This document shows, piece by piece, positions 26,295-34,817 of a stretch of 64,000 nucleotides of DNA. A program made the position numbers and the translations under genes. Numbering within the stretch: the stretch's first letter is position 1; each line of letters opens with the position of its first letter. The notes beneath the pieces were generated by a model, which did no database searches, had not been told where the DNA came from, and saw nothing but the letters and a program-made list of their open reading frames with translations. The stretch spans positions 6,401,001 to 6,465,000 of the forward strand of contig NZ_CP025113.1 of assembly GCF_002831585.1 (NCBI RefSeq), in the 5' to 3' direction. Source of the DNA: Bradyrhizobium sp. SK17 (GTDB lineage: Bacteria > Pseudomonadota > Alphaproteobacteria > Rhizobiales > Xanthobacteraceae).

Positions 26295-27030
26295 TCCTGA
26301 TCTGCTCGGCCGCGCGCACCAGCGGGCGGTCGGAGAGCTGGATCGGGCCGGAGAACGGCGTGCTCATTTCCAGGATCAGATAGATCGCAGCCGAGATCAG
26401 CATCGCCGCGGCGATGGTGATCGAGATCACGACGGCGTTGCGCGGCGCGCGAAAGCCCAGCGTCGCGAACATCAGCGTCAGCCATCCGACCAGGATGCAG
26501 ATCAGCGGTGACGGAAACGAGCCATCGGACTGCTCCGCAAAGGTCCAGCGCTGCTGCACCGCTTGCCGATAGAAGGTTCGGGCGTCGTTCCACAGCGCGA
26601 CCTTCTGCTCGTCGTCGAACTTCAGCTCGCGAAGGCTGGTGCCGACCTCGTCGAGCAGATGTTCGGAGACTTCGTTCGCGCGCGAGATCGGGGTATCCTT
26701 GAGCGCCTGCTCGACATAGGCGAGCAGCCGCTTGCGCGGCTCGTCGGCGCTGGGGCCGAGCGGCCGCATGCTGCGGTCGAGCAGGATGAGATCGGTGGCG
26801 AAGACGTGCAGGTTGCGATCGACCGCCACATAGGTGTTGGCGGCGCTGTTCATCATCAGGCCGAGCAGCAGCGACGGCATGGTGACGAACAGCGTCGCGA
26901 CCAGCCGTACCGAGGTATTGGTCTCGTCGCTGCGGTGATGTTCCGCGAGACGGCCGTGGATCGCCATGGTCGCGAGCGCGGCGCCGCTCAGCAGCATGAA
27001 GATGAGGATGGCGACGACGACTGCAACCAC
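26290..27030 (-). CDS. DUF4239 (bestrophin-like) membrane protein
   Basis: 246 residues from GTG 27030. Two hydrophobic segments lie near the N-terminus (about 2-22 and 43-65) and two near the C-terminus (about 178-200 and 205-225), with a helical cytosolic region between (FATDLILLDRSMRPLGP, then RLLAYVEQALKD). This pattern is that of DUF4239 proteins. The function is unknown; relatives have been compared to bestrophin channels. The C-terminus ends inside the palindromic repeat. Confidence 0.75.
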   Translation of the reverse strand: MVAVVVAILIFMLLSGAALATMAIHGRLAEHHRSDETNTSVRLVATLFVTMPSLLLGLMMNSAANTYVAVDRNLHVFATDLILLDRSMRPLGPSADEPRKRLLAYVEQALKDTPISRANEVSEHLLDEVGTSLRELKFDDEQKVALWNDARTFYRQAVQQRWTFAEQSDGSFPSPLICILVGWLTLMFATLGFRAPRNAVVISITIAAAMLISAAIYLILEMSTPFSGPIQLSDRPLVRAAEQIRK

Positions 27031-27187
27031 GGCTTGCGATGACCTGCGAGAGAATCAGGTGTGCAGGATAGCAAGTGACACGCAGCGGCGCATGTCCGGT
27101 TGACTGGCCCTCCCCACGCGCTATCCAGTCCGGACCGGCTTTGGTGCGCCTCGCGGAGGCGCGCAACGGCGCCTAAGGAGAGCAACC

Positions 27188-28132
27188 GTGCATTTTGTCG
27201 ACGACAGCGAGGTCAATCGCGTCCTGACCTTTCCGATCCTGATCGAGGCGATCGAGGCCGCGCACCGGCGGCCCAAGATCGCCGTCAGGGACGGCTATCT
27301 CGGCGACGACAAGGGCCAGCAGTTGGTGACGCGCAGCGCGGTCGACGGCGGCCGCTTCATGATGACCAAGCTCTACACCAGCTTCCCGGGCAACCTCGCC
27401 CACGGCAAGCTGCCGGCGGTGCAGGCGGTCTGCGTGCTGTTCGACGGCAATGACGGACGACCACTCGCGGTGATGGACGCTGCCGAGATCACGCATTGGA
27501 AGACCGCGGCGGACTCCGCGCTCGGCGCCAAGCTGCTGGCCCGGCCCGACGTCGAGACGCTGCTGGTGGTCGGCGCCGGCGAGATGGCGCAATGGCTGGT
27601 GCGCGGGCACCGCACGGTGCGGCCGTCGCTGAAGCGGGTCCGGATCTGGAACAGGACCATCGCGCGCGCCGAGGAACTCGCCGCGCAGCTCGAAGGCGAA
27701 GGGATCGCCGCCGAGGCCGTCAGCGATCTCGACGCCGCGACCCGCGAGGCCGACATCATCACCACCTGCACCCGCTCGCGCGAGCCGCTGGTCAAGGGCG
27801 CGAATCTGAAGCCCGGCACCCATCTCGATCTGGTCGGCGGCTTCACCCCCGAGACCCGTGAGTCCGACGACGAGGCGGCGCGACGTTCGCGCATCTTCGT
27901 CGACCGCCACGAATCCGCCTTCGACGGCGTCGGCGACATCCTGGCGCCGATCGCAAGCGGTGCGATCAAGGAGAGCGACGTGCTCGGCGACCACTACGAT
28001 CTCGCCAGCGGCAGGGTCAAAGGCCGGCTGTCGGACACCGACATCACCTTCTTCAAGAATGCCGGCGGCGGGCATCTGGATCTGATGACCTGCGAGACCG
28101 TGTTCGCGCGGCTGGGGAAGGAGTTGCGGTAA
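27188..28132 (+). CDS. Ornithine cyclodeaminase / mu-crystallin family protein
   Basis: 314 residues from GTG 27188 with AAGGAG seven bases upstream. The Rossmann segment LLVVGAGEMAQWLVRGH lies near residue 125. TTCTRSREPLVKGANLKPGTHLDLVGGFTPETRESDD is split across the typical substrate loop. The family includes ornithine cyclodeaminase, lysine cyclodeaminase, alanine dehydrogenase and ketimine reductase. The exact reaction is not clear. Confidence 0.9.
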   Translation: MHFVDDSEVNRVLTFPILIEAIEAAHRRPKIAVRDGYLGDDKGQQLVTRSAVDGGRFMMTKLYTSFPGNLAHGKLPAVQAVCVLFDGNDGRPLAVMDAAEITHWKTAADSALGAKLLARPDVETLLVVGAGEMAQWLVRGHRTVRPSLKRVRIWNRTIARAEELAAQLEGEGIAAEAVSDLDAATREADIITTCTRSREPLVKGANLKPGTHLDLVGGFTPETRESDDEAARRSRIFVDRHESAFDGVGDILAPIASGAIKESDVLGDHYDLASGRVKGRLSDTDITFFKNAGGGHLDLMTCETVFARLGKELR

Positions 28133-28142
28133 CGGCGAGAAC

Positions 28143-28230
28143 GTAGGGCGGGTTAGCGAAGCGTAACCCGCCGACGCAACTCGACGCGCGGTAAGACGGC
28201 GGGTTACGGCTTCCGCCTAACCCGCCCTCC
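28143..28230. repeat. GTAGGGCGGG-type palindromic repeat, copy 2 (double unit)
   Basis: Two palindromic units: GGGCGGGTTAGCG...CGTAACCCGCC at 28147-28172 and GGCGGGTTACGG...CCTAACCCGCC at 28198-28226. They fill most of the 127-bp gap between the convergent OCD and coaA genes and probably end both transcripts. Confidence 0.7.
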
Positions 28231-28259
28231 ATTTTCCAATCCGCCCTACTCTGCCTACG

Positions 28260-29195
28260 CTACGTCTCGCGCAACCAGATCTCGCCGATCGAATGGTCGG
28301 AGCGCTTGCGCAGCACGACGTCGGCGCGCGTCCGCGTCGGCAGGATGTTTTCCCTGAGATTGGCGCGATGATGCTCGCGCCATAGCCGCTCGGCGACCTC
28401 GCGCGCATCGCTCGGCGGCAGGTCCCGGTAGTGGTGGAAATAGGATGCCGGATTCCGGAACGCGGTCGGCTGCAACTTGAGGAAGCGTTCGACATACCAG
28501 GACTGGATGTCGGCCTCGTCGGCATCGAGATAGATCGAGAAGTCGAAGAAGTCCGACACCACCACTGGTGCTGCGCCGCGCGCCAGCAGCACGTTGAGGC
28601 CCTCGAACACCAGGATGTCCGGCTGCCGGATCACCTGCCGTTCCGACGGCACGATGTCGCCGATCAGGTGTGAATACACCGGCAACTCCAGCTCGCCCTC
28701 ACCCGCCTTCGCCGCCGCGAGGAAGCGCAGCATCCGCGGCAGATCGTAGCTGTCGGGAAAGCCCTTGCGCCGCATCAGGCCGCGCTCTTCCAGAGCGGCA
28801 TTGCCATGCAGGAAGCCGTCGGTCGTCACCAGCTCGACGCGCGGATGGTCGGCCCATCCGGTCAGCAGCGCGCACAGCACACGGGCAAAGGTGCTCTTGC
28901 CGACGCCGACACTGCCGGCCAGCGCGATGATGTAGGGCGAGCGCCGTGCCGGCCGGCCAAGAAACTCCGCCTTGACCTGCGCCAGATTGCGCGCTGCCGA
29001 GAAATGCAGGTTCAAGAGGCGCGTGAGTGGCAGGTAGACGTCGGAAACTTCGGCAGCCGTGATCGGCCCGTTTAGGCCGCGCAGTGCGGCGAGGTCGGCG
29101 TCCGACAGCGTCAGCGACGTGCTGGCGCGCAATGCCGCCCAGTCGCTGCGGCTGAAGATCATGTAGGCCGAGAGCTCGTCGTCGGGCTGGGTCAT
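28260..29195 (-). CDS. coaA: Type I pantothenate kinase
   Basis: 311 residues from ATG 29195. It phosphorylates pantothenate, the first step of coenzyme A synthesis. The Walker A motif GSVGVGKST lies near residue 93. VELVTTDGFLHGNAALEERGLMRRKGFPDSYD is the substrate-binding region, and the terminal YFHHYRDLP and HHRANLRENILPTRTRADVVL fit. The length matches the family. The gene lies between repeat elements and stands alone. Confidence 0.95.
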   Translation of the reverse strand: MTQPDDELSAYMIFSRSDWAALRASTSLTLSDADLAALRGLNGPITAAEVSDVYLPLTRLLNLHFSAARNLAQVKAEFLGRPARRSPYIIALAGSVGVGKSTFARVLCALLTGWADHPRVELVTTDGFLHGNAALEERGLMRRKGFPDSYDLPRMLRFLAAAKAGEGELELPVYSHLIGDIVPSERQVIRQPDILVFEGLNVLLARGAAPVVVSDFFDFSIYLDADEADIQSWYVERFLKLQPTAFRNPASYFHHYRDLPPSDAREVAERLWREHHRANLRENILPTRTRADVVLRKRSDHSIGEIWLRET

Positions 29196-29253
29196 TCCCC
29201 GATCTTGCCGAGGCAGAGCCGGAAACGTCAATGGCCGTTGTCGGCGGAGAACC

Positions 29254-29288
29254 GTAGGGCGGGCTACGCTAACGCTAACCCGCCCTAC
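29254..29288. repeat. GTAGGGCGGG-type palindromic repeat, copy 3
   Basis: A perfect 10-bp inverted repeat, GTAGGGCGGG at 29254-29263 and CCCGCCCTAC at 29279-29288. It sits 6 bp beyond the stop of the molybdenum subunit gene. A terminator role is likely. Confidence 0.7.
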
Positions 29289-29293
29289 GCTGC

Positions 29294-31552
29294 CTATTCC
29301 GCCGCTTGCTGCGCTGGCGCATCGAGCACCGCCGAAACCTTCGGCGGCGACATCGGCAGGCTGTAGAAGCGTTTGCCGAGTGCGTTGTGAACCGCGTTGG
29401 CGACTGCCGCCATGACCGGGACCAACGGCACCTCGCCGACGCCCTTGACGCCCTGCGGGTGCTTCGGGTTCGGCACTTCGACCAGGGCACAGTCGAGCAT
29501 CGGCAGGTCGGAGCAAACCGGCATGCGATAGTCGAGGAAGCCCGGATTATCGACCTTGCCGTCCTTGTTGTAGATGTATTCCTCGTTCAGCGCCCAGCCG
29601 ATGCCCTGCGCGACGCCGCCCTGGAGCTGGCCCTCGACATAGCTCGGATGCACGGCGCGGCCGACATCCTGCACGGCGGTGTAGCGGATCACCCTGACGA
29701 TCCCGAGTTCGACATCGACCTCGACGTCGCAGATGTGGGTGCCGAAGCCGCCTTCGGCGCCCTGGGTGTTGAGCTGCACGCTGGCGCCGATCGGGCCGCC
29801 CTGCGACGGCGCCTTCTCAGCCAACTCCGCCAGCGTCAGCGGCTTGAACTCGCCGGCGTTCGGGCTGACGGGATGCGCGGCACCGTTCTCCCACTTCACG
29901 GCTTCCGGATCGATCTCCCAGATCTTCGCGGCGCGCTCGCGCAAGGTCGCGATCACCTTGTCGGCCGCCTGCGTCACCACCATCGAGGAGGCGAACAGCA
30001 CGCGGCTGCCGCCGGTGAGATTCGAGAAGCCGACCGTCTGCGTATCGCCGATGATGACGGAGATCCGCTTGTAGTCGATGCCGAGCAGTTCGGCGCAGAT
30101 ATTGGCGATGCCGGCGCGCGAGCCACCGATATCGGGATGCCCCGTGGTGACGACGACATTGCCATCCTCGGTGATGTTGACCTGCGCGGAAGATTCACCG
30201 CCGGCATTGAACCAGAAGCCCGAGGCCACGCCCCTGCCCTGAAGCTTGCCGAGTGGTGCGGCATAATGCGGATGGTTCTGCGCGGCTTGCAGCGTCTCGA
30301 TGTAGCCGATGCGCGGGAACACCGGACCGTGCGCCGCCTTGGTGCCCTGCTTCGCCGCGTTCTTCAGCCGCAGGGCCAGCGGATCCATCTTCAGTGCCTC
30401 GGCGAGCTCGTCGAGCACGCATTCCACCGCATAGGCACCGATCGGCGCGCCGGGCGCGCGATAGGCCGCGACCTTGGAGCGGTTGGAGCAGACGTCGAAG
30501 CCTTCCGACAGCACATGCGGGATGTCGTAGGGCGCGAAGCTGCACCCGACCGCGCCGCGGATCGGCGAGCCCGGGAAGGCGCCGGCCTGCAAATAGAAGG
30601 TGCCGTGAGCGGCGACGATGGTGCCGTCCTTCTTCGCGCCGATCTTCACCGTGCTCTTCGAGCCCGAGGTCGGGCCGGTGGCACGCATCACCTCCTCGCG
30701 CGTCATCACCATCTTCACCGGGCGGCCGGATTTCTTGGCGAGCAAGGTCGCCAGCGGCTCGAGATAGACGATGGTCTTGCCGCCGAAGCCGCCACCGATC
30801 TCGGCGGGGATGGCACGGATGTCGTTCTGCGGGATGCCGGTCAGCATCGAGGTCATCGCGCGCACCATGAACTGGCCCTGGCTCGACGACCAGATCGTGG
30901 TCTTGCCGTCGGCGGCGACCGAGATCAGGCAGGCATGCGGCTCGATATAGCCCTGGTGCACCGGGCGCGTCGTGAAGGAGCGCTCGACCACGATCTCGGC
31001 GTCCTTGAATCCCTGCGCGATGTCGCCCTTCTTGGATTCGATCCGGCCCATGATGTTCGAGGGCTTGCCGTCGAATGTGTTGAACTCGTGCAGGATCGGC
31101 GCGCCGTCCTTCAGCGCGTCGTCGATCTCGATCGCCCAGGGCAGCACGTCGTAATCGACCTCGATCAGCTTGCAGGCTTCCGCGGCGATCGCCTCCGTGG
31201 TCGCGGCGACGGCTGCGACGGGGTGGCCGGGGAACAGCGCCTTGTCGCGCGCCATCACGTTGCGGCACATCCAGCGCATGTCCTGGATACCGAGCATGAC
31301 CGCGCCCTTCTCGATTCTGTAGTCGACGATGTCGCGCGAGGTGACCACTGCCTTGACGCCGGGCAGCGCCTCGGCCTTGGCGGTGTTGATCGACTTGATG
31401 CGGGCGTGCGGATGCGGGCTGCGCAGCACCTTGCCCCAGATCATGCCGGGCATGGTGGTATCGGCGGCGAACGCCGCGCGGCCGGTCACCTTGTCGACGC
31501 CATCGGGCCTGATGGTGCGCTGGCCGATCCACTTGTTGTCGACGACGTTCAT
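29294..31552 (-). CDS. Molybdenum hydroxylase large subunit (xanthine dehydrogenase family, Moco-binding)
   Basis: 752 residues. The N-terminal VTGRAAFAADTTMPGMIWGKVLRSPHPHA and the Moco region GGGFGGKT are canonical. AAYRAPGAPIGAYAVECVLDELA stands where CO dehydrogenases carry AYRCSFR, so this is not a form I CO dehydrogenase. The catalytic glutamate is in GVGEVPLVP near the C-terminus. It oxidises an N-heterocycle, aldehyde or aromatic thioester; the substrate is not defined. It overlaps the 2Fe-2S gene by 4 bp (ATGA). Confidence 0.93.
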   Translation of the reverse strand: MNVVDNKWIGQRTIRPDGVDKVTGRAAFAADTTMPGMIWGKVLRSPHPHARIKSINTAKAEALPGVKAVVTSRDIVDYRIEKGAVMLGIQDMRWMCRNVMARDKALFPGHPVAAVAATTEAIAAEACKLIEVDYDVLPWAIEIDDALKDGAPILHEFNTFDGKPSNIMGRIESKKGDIAQGFKDAEIVVERSFTTRPVHQGYIEPHACLISVAADGKTTIWSSSQGQFMVRAMTSMLTGIPQNDIRAIPAEIGGGFGGKTIVYLEPLATLLAKKSGRPVKMVMTREEVMRATGPTSGSKSTVKIGAKKDGTIVAAHGTFYLQAGAFPGSPIRGAVGCSFAPYDIPHVLSEGFDVCSNRSKVAAYRAPGAPIGAYAVECVLDELAEALKMDPLALRLKNAAKQGTKAAHGPVFPRIGYIETLQAAQNHPHYAAPLGKLQGRGVASGFWFNAGGESSAQVNITEDGNVVVTTGHPDIGGSRAGIANICAELLGIDYKRISVIIGDTQTVGFSNLTGGSRVLFASSMVVTQAADKVIATLRERAAKIWEIDPEAVKWENGAAHPVSPNAGEFKPLTLAELAEKAPSQGGPIGASVQLNTQGAEGGFGTHICDVEVDVELGIVRVIRYTAVQDVGRAVHPSYVEGQLQGGVAQGIGWALNEEYIYNKDGKVDNPGFLDYRMPVCSDLPMLDCALVEVPNPKHPQGVKGVGEVPLVPVMAAVANAVHNALGKRFYSLPMSPPKVSAVLDAPAQQAAE

Positions 31553-32031
31553 CGCACAGCCTCCCGCATTTCAGCCGCGGTCTCCATCACCGCGCGGACG
31601 ATCTTGTCGTAACCGGTGCACCGGCACAGATTGCCGGCGAGCCAGAAGCGGACTTCCTCTTCGGTCGGATCGGAGTTCTTCGCCAGCAGCGCCTCGGAAG
31701 CCACCAGCATGCCCGAGGTACAGATGCCGCACTGGAGCGCGGCATGCTCGAGGAATTTCTGCTGCAACGGATGCAGCTCGCCGCCCCTGGCCATACCTTC
31801 GATGGTCCCGATCTCATGGCCCTCGGCCTCGGCCGCGAGCATCAGGCAGGAGCAGACCAGCCGGCCGTCGAGCGTGATCGAGCAGGCGCCGCAATCGCCG
31901 GACGAACAGCCTTCCTTGGAGCCGGTGAGACCGAGTTGCCCGCGCAAGGCGTCGAGCATGGTGTCATAGGGCTCGCACAGGAATTCGACCGGTTCGCCGT
32001 TGACGGAGGTGGTGACGTGCAGTTTCGCCAT
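31549..32031 (-). CDS. Molybdenum hydroxylase small subunit, 2Fe-2S protein
   Basis: 160 residues. Two 2Fe-2S sites: the plant-type site KEGCSSGDCGACSITLDG with a later cysteine in VCSCL, and the alpha-helical site QCGICTSGM with LAGNLCRCTGY. It passes electrons from the Moco site to FAD. It begins 4 bp after the FAD subunit; its ribosome site GGAGG lies across the end of that gene. Confidence 0.96.
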   Translation of the reverse strand: MAKLHVTTSVNGEPVEFLCEPYDTMLDALRGQLGLTGSKEGCSSGDCGACSITLDGRLVCSCLMLAAEAEGHEIGTIEGMARGGELHPLQQKFLEHAALQCGICTSGMLVASEALLAKNSDPTEEEVRFWLAGNLCRCTGYDKIVRAVMETAAEMREAVR

Positions 32032-32035
32032 GGTG

Positions 32036-32905
32036 CTAGTGTCCTCCCGCGCGCTGGGCGGCGATCGCGGCGGTGCGCTTCAGCAGCACGCCGGCGGTTT
32101 TCGTGCGATAGGCGATGGTGCCGCGCTTGTCGTCGATCGGACGGCAGGCGGCGCGGCACGCCGCGGCGGCGGCTTCCAGCGCCGCATCGTCGAGCCTCGA
32201 GCCAACCAGCGCTCGCGCAGCCGGCGCGACCAGAAGCGCGGTCGGCGCCACCGCGCCGAGGCCGACGCGAGCGGCGGTGCAGACGCCGTCCTGCAAGGTG
32301 AGGCTGACGCCGATGCCGACCACCGCAATGTCCATCTCGGTGCGCGGGATCATCCGCAAATACGCATCGCTCGAACCGTCGGGCCGCGGCGGCAGCGCGA
32401 AACTGACCAGGATCTCGCCCGGCTTGAGGTTGGTCCGTCCCGGTCCGGCCGGAACGTCCTCGACTTTGATCTCGCGGCGGCCGTTGGGGCCTTGCACTGT
32501 GACGACGGCGCCGGCCGCAATCATCGCCGGCACGCTGTCGCCCGCGGGCGAGCCGTTGCAGAGATTACCGCCGGCCGACGCCCGGCCCTGCACCTGCTTG
32601 GAGCCGATCAGGTTGACGGCCTCGAGCACGCCGGGCCACACCTTGCCGAAGCGCGGATGCTCCGACAGCGCCATGCCGGAGACGGCGGCGCCGACGCGGA
32701 AACCGCCATCGGCGGTCTCGGTGATCTCGGTCATCTCGCCGATCTTCTTGATGTCGACGATCAATCCCGGCCGCACCAGGCCGGAGCGCATTTGCACCAA
32801 CAAATCGGTGCCCCCTGCCATAATGCGGGCGGCACGTCCGGCGGCAGCAAATGCGCCAATCGCTTCATCAAGCGTGCGCGGTGCTACGTATCGGATATCG
32901 GTCAT
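32036..32905 (-). CDS. Molybdenum hydroxylase medium subunit, FAD-binding
   Basis: 289 residues from ATG 32905. FAD-binding motifs are ARIMAGGTDLLVQMRSG near residue 30 and the ASAGGNLCNGSPAGDS stretch near 105. It transfers electrons to the final acceptor. It is the first gene of a three-gene FAD, 2Fe-2S, Moco operon in the CoxMSL order. The upstream ribosome site is weak (AAAGAA). Confidence 0.94.
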   Translation of the reverse strand: MTDIRYVAPRTLDEAIGAFAAAGRAARIMAGGTDLLVQMRSGLVRPGLIVDIKKIGEMTEITETADGGFRVGAAVSGMALSEHPRFGKVWPGVLEAVNLIGSKQVQGRASAGGNLCNGSPAGDSVPAMIAAGAVVTVQGPNGRREIKVEDVPAGPGRTNLKPGEILVSFALPPRPDGSSDAYLRMIPRTEMDIAVVGIGVSLTLQDGVCTAARVGLGAVAPTALLVAPAARALVGSRLDDAALEAAAAACRAACRPIDDKRGTIAYRTKTAGVLLKRTAAIAAQRAGGH

Positions 32906-33179
32906 GACGGTTCTTTGAGTCTCCCTCGGCTGCGTGCTCGCGCTGCTTGTTCCCTTTGGAGGATATGGCCTTGTTGCCGGCCGGCAGGACCGCAAGCCTA
33001 CACGGCGGATCAAGGTCCGAACAGCCCGTGAGGTGCGGCAGGAAGCGCAGGCTCCCATGCAGGATGCGGACTTGTGCGGGGCCGCCGCAACGCGCGCTGC
33101 GCGCGGTGATGCGAGGCAGGATCACGCGATAGTGTTGCGTATGGCACAAATTCCTCATCTGCCGACGTCATCGTAAGCC

Positions 33180-34680
33180 ATGCCATGCCGCTCATTTGTT
33201 CGTGGCCAGCGCTGGCCGCGTGTCGCAGCCCTTGCCGCCATGCTGATGGTTTGGGTGGCACCGCCACCTGCCTCCGCCGCGCCTGCGAGCAGCGACGTCT
33301 GCGTCACCTGCATTCGAATCCGTGTCGGCGTCCCCACCATCGTGCGCGGACCCGCGGCCGACATTGCCGATAACCACTTCAACGAGATCGCGCTGCCGAA
33401 CGGCCGGATTCGCGGCTTCGATGCCCATGGCGAGACCCGGGCGATCGACGGCGCCCGGCCGTCCGACATGAGCGGCCCCGCCCGCGTGGTGCTGCGGGCG
33501 GGACCACAAGGCAGCTACGATTCCTGCGGCCGGTGGCTGAATCACGCCGAACGCAAGGGCGCAGTCGTGCTGGGCTTCATCCACGACGAGACCGCGTGCA
33601 ATTACGCGGCGGGCCAAACCCACAAATCGATGTCGCTGGCGACGTCATCCGATGACGGCCTGACCTGGCGTGAACTCGGGCAGATCATCACAGGCACCGA
33701 CAAACCGACGCCGGGCAAGGACACCGGTGAAGGCGATTGCACCGCTGTCGATGGACATGACGACTTCTACTATCTCTACTGCTTTCGTTCGAGCGACGGC
33801 AGTCTGATCGTGGCGCGCGCGCCGCTTGCCGATCCCGGCCCAGGCAAATGGACCAAGTATCTCGACGGACGGTGGGACCAGCCCGGGCTCGGCGGCCAGG
33901 CCGCCCGTCTGAGGAACGGCTCGGGTACGAGCGTTGCCCGTTGGGCGGCAAGCGGAGAACTGGTCCTGACCGGCTGGGTGCCGGGCGGCCTCGGCCTGTT
34001 CCTGAGCCGCGATCACGTCACGCTGAAGGCGATGCCCGAGCCGCTGCTGGTGCTCGATCCCGGCATCTGGCAGCGTCCGGCGCCGTCAGAACTGGTCACC
34101 TATCCGGTGCTGCTCGACGCCATCAATGGCGGCAACCAGCTCTCGAACAAATGGATGCTCAGCTACGCCTACTGGCCGCCGGGCGGCGGTCATGCCGACC
34201 ACTATCTGGTGTTGAGGCCGATATCTGGTGTTGAGGCCGATCGAGGTGGCGCGCAGCGATACGGCGTCCGGCCCGCAGGTCGGCGTGCAGCTCGCGCGCT
34301 GGTACAATTCAGGGCTGCATGACCGCTGGTCCACCACGGGCCCCGTTCCCGGCAACGGCACCGCGTATCGGCTCGAAGCGCGGTCCGGCTACCTGATGAC
34401 ATCAGCGCAAACCGATGCGACGACCACCGAACTCGAAGATTGCGTCAGCCAGCGGGGCAGTCATCCGGATCACCTGCTGGCGGAGAAAGGCTTCTGCGAA
34501 ACACACGCCTATCAGCGGCTGCGCACCGCCGGCTGGGTCTATGCGCAACCGCGGCCTGACGCCATCCCGCTCTACCGCTGCTACAGCGCGCGGGAACAAT
34601 CGCACTTCGCCTCCAACGCCGCCGATTGCGAGAAGCTCGGCGACAACGAACATCTGCTCGGCTACGCGCTGAAGCAGTGA
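33180..34680 (+). pseudogene. Secreted sialidase-like/DUF5648-type protein broken by a 19-bp duplication
   Basis: The N-terminal part reads in one frame from 33180 and stops at 34322. The remainder (from about 34222 to 34680) continues in another frame. Removing one copy of the 19-bp tandem repeat at 34203-34240 joins DHYLVLRP to IEVARSD and gives one protein of 493 residues. It has a signal peptide (AALAAMLMVWVAPPPASA) and an Asp-box-like SSDDGLTW, as in BNR/sialidase propellers. The end looks like DUF5648: RWYNSGLHDRW, YRCYSAREQSHFASNAADCE, LLGYALK. Either the copy is truncated in this strain or expression is switched by repeat slippage. Confidence 0.75.
34203..34240. repeat. 19-bp perfect tandem duplication
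   Basis: Two identical 19-bp copies, TATCTGGTGTTGAGGCCGA, sit head to tail at 34203-34221 and 34222-34240. As 19 is not a multiple of three, the duplication shifts the reading frame of the surrounding gene. Confidence 0.95.
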
Positions 34681-34817
34681 ACCTGTTCGGCTGCGCTATG
34701 TCGCAGCCGCATTGAGCGCGCTGGCGCGGCTCTTGCTTGCTTTCGACAATGGATTGGTGAAGCATGCGGTTCGCTGTGGCATGCGTGCCGGCGCAACGAA
34801 AAACCGGGAGACGGCGA

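Noticed and set aside
29306..31612. A 768-codon plus-strand open frame
   Set aside because: It is the mirror of the molybdenum subunit gene, whose motifs are unambiguous.
29294..32905. Carbon monoxide dehydrogenase (CoxMSL)
   Set aside because: The gene order fits, but the AYRCSFR active-site loop is absent.
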